From positions 1 to 8,154 of the forward strand of contig SPBW01000106.1 in NCBI GenBank assembly GCA_004525685.1: a stretch of DNA of 8,154 bases. Reading direction: 5' to 3'. A program made the translations under genes and the position numbers. Source of the stretch: Candidatus Atribacteria bacterium. Its GTDB lineage: Bacteria > Bipolaricaulota > Bipolaricaulia > UBA7950 > UBA9294. Of this stretch, positions 5,742-8,154 are shown piece by piece. Within the stretch, counting starts at the first letter, position 1. Each line of letters opens with the position of its first letter. The notes beneath the pieces are model-generated. The model worked only from the letters and a program-made list of their open reading frames with translations, had not been told where the DNA came from and did no database searches.

Positions 5742-7586
5742 TTGGCTAGCGGACTGAACTCTACAGAACGTACGATCATCAGCAGCGTATCCTACGTTGT
5801 TGCACTGGTTGTGAGCATCGTGATGCAACAGACAAGCATCCCGCTCACACCTGTTTTGTTTGTTGCGTTTGCATTCCCTTTCTTGTTTGGAACGCGAGCG
5901 CTACGTTTGCGTGGCACGCTTCTGGTTGCTGCCGGAGTATCCATAACGGGCCTTGCTCTTCTTCTGTTCTATGAACGCCAAGCCATTCTGTGGATGGTCG
6001 TCTTCCCTGCATCCTATATGTCAGCTGGCGGACTCATCGGATGGCTGAACGAGCGCAGACAAGCCAAACGAGCCATGTGGCAACAGCCTCGATCGCTCAA
6101 GGATCGCAACGATGAAGAAGTTTTCGAGCCCGCGCTTAATATTCTCCACTTCATTGATCGTGAAGGAACCGTTGTTCGACGCAATGAGGCCTCACGAACA
6201 GCCATCGGACACCCAACGCGTCGATCGCTGCAGCTCTCCGAGTATGTCCATCCCAGCGAGACGGCCAAGATCAAGATGGAACTCATTCGCCTGTTTGATC
6301 GTGGAGAGATCCGCAGCGTTGAAACACGATTCGTGTCAGAGGATCGCAAGAGCTTTCCCGTGGAGATAAGAGGGTCGCGAGTCAACGAGAGGCTTGCTCT
6401 CATAGAAGCACGTGATCGGTCAACGGAAGCTGAGCTGCAACGCCAGATCATGGAGACCGAAGCTCCTCACCGCCGCCTGATTGAGGATTCCATTGATACG
6501 CTGGATTCCGGCATCATCTTGACGGATCGTAAACGTGAGGTCATTTGGGCCAATGCCACTATTGGCAAGTTCTTCGGCATTGATCGCGATCGCTTGATCG
6601 GCGTCGATGCCAAGCGCGCATTGTCTCGCTACGTGGGCGCATTTGACGATGCCCAAACGCTATCCAAGGTCATGGAAGAAGCGATTGACCGCGGTGAGCG
6701 GATTGACTCGATCGTCTGCCACGTTCGCCCGACATTGAGCCGGGCGGAGCGTATTCTTGAATACCGTTCCATCCCCATCGAAACCGATCGCTACAAGGGT
6801 GGCCGGATCGATCACTACATCGATATCACGGAGTTGAAGCAGCTGGAAGAAACCCTTCGCGAGAAGACACGCAATCTGGAGCGCAGCAACGAGAAACTGG
6901 AGGAGTTTTCTCATGTCGTCTCGCACGACTTGAAAGAACCTCTCCGCACCGTCGAGACATTCAGCGGATTTCTGCTGGAGGATTACGGAGACAAACTGGA
7001 TGCAGAAGGTGTGGACTATCTCAATACGCTCAAGCGCACGTCGGCACGAATGCGCCAGCTGATCAACGATCTGTTGTCATTAGCCAGCATCCATATGGAC
7101 ACCAAATCCTTTGAGCGGGTTAACACGCAGCGAATGCTGGAGGAGATTAAAGAGGATTTGGAGATTCGCCTTCGTGGTGTCAATCTCCAAGTCGAAGGAG
7201 ATCTACCTCCAGTGAAGGGAAGCAGAGTACGGATCGGAGAGTTGTTTAGCAATCTGATCGTCAATGGCATCAAGTACAACGACAAGGCACTTCCCATGAT
7301 TCACGTCGGTTGGCAGAAAGACGCACGCAGCAACAACAACTCGGTTACGTTTTTCGTGGAAGACAATGGCATCGGAATCGAGGACCGATACCAAGAACGC
7401 GTCTTTGGCATTTTCGAGAAGCTGAATCCGAGGGAGGACTACGAAGGCACAGGCGCTGGCTTGGCGATTTGTAAAAGAATCGTCGAGGAACACGGTGGCA
7501 CAATCTGGGTAGAGTCAGAAGTTGGCAAAGGAAGCACCTTCTACTTTACCATCCCCCGAGCAAGAGAGGTGGACCCCCATGCATAA
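5742..7586 (+). CDS. Membrane-bound double-PAS sensor histidine kinase
   Basis: This 614-aa kinase should sense a signal and phosphorylate the regulator encoded next to it. Four hydrophobic segments (about 12-29, 33-51, 58-76, 82-102) are joined by positively charged cytoplasmic loops (TRALRLRG, NERRQAKR) and very short outer loops, so it lacks a large periplasmic sensor. PAS 1 spans about 130-226 and PAS 2 about 245-362, followed by a coiled-coil linker (ELKQLEETLREKTRNLERSN). The HisKA box SHDLKEPLRTV has phospho-acceptor H395. The HATPase domain has an N-box (SNLIVNGIKYN, 503-513), G1 DNGIGI (541-546), an F-box near 555-560 and G2 GTGAGLAICKRIVEEHGG (569-586). All catalytic elements look intact. 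The HisKA/HATPase part resembles phytochrome-type kinases, but no GAF or PHY chromophore domain is present. It overlaps the next gene by 8 bases. Confidence 0.95.
   Translation: MASGLNSTERTIISSVSYVVALVVSIVMQQTSIPLTPVLFVAFAFPFLFGTRALRLRGTLLVAAGVSITGLALLLFYERQAILWMVVFPASYMSAGGLIGWLNERRQAKRAMWQQPRSLKDRNDEEVFEPALNILHFIDREGTVVRRNEASRTAIGHPTRRSLQLSEYVHPSETAKIKMELIRLFDRGEIRSVETRFVSEDRKSFPVEIRGSRVNERLALIEARDRSTEAELQRQIMETEAPHRRLIEDSIDTLDSGIILTDRKREVIWANATIGKFFGIDRDRLIGVDAKRALSRYVGAFDDAQTLSKVMEEAIDRGERIDSIVCHVRPTLSRAERILEYRSIPIETDRYKGGRIDHYIDITELKQLEETLREKTRNLERSNEKLEEFSHVVSHDLKEPLRTVETFSGFLLEDYGDKLDAEGVDYLNTLKRTSARMRQLINDLLSLASIHMDTKSFERVNTQRMLEEIKEDLEIRLRGVNLQVEGDLPPVKGSRVRIGELFSNLIVNGIKYNDKALPMIHVGWQKDARSNNNSVTFFVEDNGIGIEDRYQERVFGIFEKLNPREDYEGTGAGLAICKRIVEEHGGTIWVESEVGKGSTFYFTIPRAREVDPHA
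7565..7572 (+). promoter_or_regulatory. SD of the response regulator inside the kinase end
   Basis: AGAGGTGG lies 6 bases before ATG 7579, inside the kinase coding region. It selects ATG 7579 over the in-frame ATG at 7522. The short overlap ATGCATAA (7579-7586) indicates coupled translation of the kinase and regulator. Confidence 0.75.
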
Positions 7587-8013
7587 CCTTGAGAAGATGA
7601 AAGTCCTGGTTGTCGAAGACAACCCCAATGACGTTACGATCATCAAGCGCGCTATGCGCAAGAGCGATCTGAAGTGCGAGTTGTACTTCGCTCAAGATGG
7701 AGAAGAGGCGCTCGATGCGCTCGCTCAAGTAGGCGACTTCGAAGAAACACCGCGTCCCGACTTGATCCTGCTGGATATCAATCTGCCGAAGATCAACGGC
7801 TTGGAGGTTCTTGCCAAGATCAAGGAAGACGAGAAGCTTCGCCGCATCCCTGTTATCGTGCTGACCATTTCCGAACGCGAGGAAGACATGGTCAAGGCCT
7901 ATGACAGTGGCGCAGCAAGCTATATGACCAAGCCCGTGGATTCCAAGGACTTCGAGCGCTTGATTCAAACTGTGCAGGATTACTGGAGAATCGCCCGTCG
8001 GGCACCTGAGTAA
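7579..8013 (+). CDS. Single-domain response regulator, Rcp1 type
   Basis: A 144-aa receiver domain with no output domain. The conserved residues are in place: acidic pair E13-D14 in VVEDNPND, phospho-acceptor D66 in LLDINLP, the threonine switch T96 in VIVLTIS, and K118 in MTKPVD. The NPND start, the DxNLPxxNGLEVL core and an insert after alpha 2 (GDFEETPRPD) match the Rcp1/phytochrome-associated single-domain regulators. It is probably phosphorylated by the overlapping kinase at 5742-7586. Without a DNA-binding or enzymatic domain, its output should go through protein contacts or a phosphorelay with a partner not encoded in this window. Confidence 0.95.
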   Translation: MHNLEKMKVLVVEDNPNDVTIIKRAMRKSDLKCELYFAQDGEEALDALAQVGDFEETPRPDLILLDINLPKINGLEVLAKIKEDEKLRRIPVIVLTISEREEDMVKAYDSGAASYMTKPVDSKDFERLIQTVQDYWRIARRAPE

Positions 8014-8039
8014 GTCGAACCTAAGGTCTGCTCGTCGTC

Positions 8040-8084
8040 GGCCTGCTGGAGTAGGAGGATCCAAATCCCCTGTTCTAGTAGGCC
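8040..8084 (+). other. Long 3' hairpin after the response regulator
   Basis: Bases 8040-8060 pair with 8065-8084 over 20 bp, with one bulged A (8056) and loop CCAA (8061-8064). Four of the pairs are G-U in the plus-strand RNA (8045/8079, 8048/8076, 8051/8073, 8052/8072); in the opposite-strand RNA they would be A-C mismatches, so the structure belongs to the plus transcript. It begins 26 bases after the stop codon and has no T-run, so it is either a non-classical terminator, an mRNA 3'-end stabiliser or a structured RNA. Confidence 0.6.
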
Positions 8085-8154
8085 TTGCGATTGGCTGCGA
8101 CAGCGCTGAATAGCCGCGTCACCACGTGCCCGAGTGAAGGAAGAAGCTCAACAG

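Noticed and set aside
7522..7578. ATG 7522 as response regulator start
   Set aside because: It lies deep in the kinase ATPase domain. ATG 7579 has a strong SD and the usual receiver start.

Overview
The window looks like bacterial chromosome of moderate GC content: it carries MraY, which is a peptidoglycan enzyme, and a bacterial-type tRNA-Leu with a long variable arm. I cannot place the organism. PEGA plus PKD surface proteins combined with an isolated mraY would fit an uncultivated candidate phylum, but that is only an inference. No transposase, integrase, CRISPR array or phage gene is visible, and by eye base and codon use look even along the window.

Layout. (1) Bases 2-2035 (+) are the 3' part of a surface protein: the end of a PEGA domain, five PKD repeats, then an unrecognised C-terminal domain. 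A classical intrinsic terminator follows at 2052-2082. (2) Bases 2174-4506 (+) are a two-gene unit. An unrecognised 446-aa protein, whose C-terminal part resembles a PD-(D/E)XK nuclease fold without its catalytic residues, overlaps mraY by the four bases GTGA. Its promoter seems to place the transcript start almost on the ATG, so the mRNA may be leaderless. (3) Bases 4538-4623 (-) are a tRNA-Leu(CAG) gene convergent with mraY, with its own promoter. (4) Bases 4942-5616 (+) are a Crp/Fnr-family regulator that shares a divergent intergenic region with the tRNA. That region holds three copies of an AGAAGC/GCTTCT element around the regulator's predicted promoter. (5) Bases 5742-8013 (+) are a two-component pair: a four-helix membrane, double-PAS histidine kinase overlapping a single-domain response regulator of the Rcp1 type by 8 bases. 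A 20-bp, single-bulge hairpin follows at 8040-8084.

Working together. The kinase and regulator clearly form one signalling unit, and the lack of an output domain points to a protein-protein output. The Crp-like gene lies just upstream on the same strand and may be linked to it, but a 125-base gap separates them. The translational overlap of the unknown protein with mraY suggests an envelope-related or co-regulated role. The strongest candidates for something undescribed are that protein, the leaderless-type promoter in front of it, and the hairpin at the end of the window.
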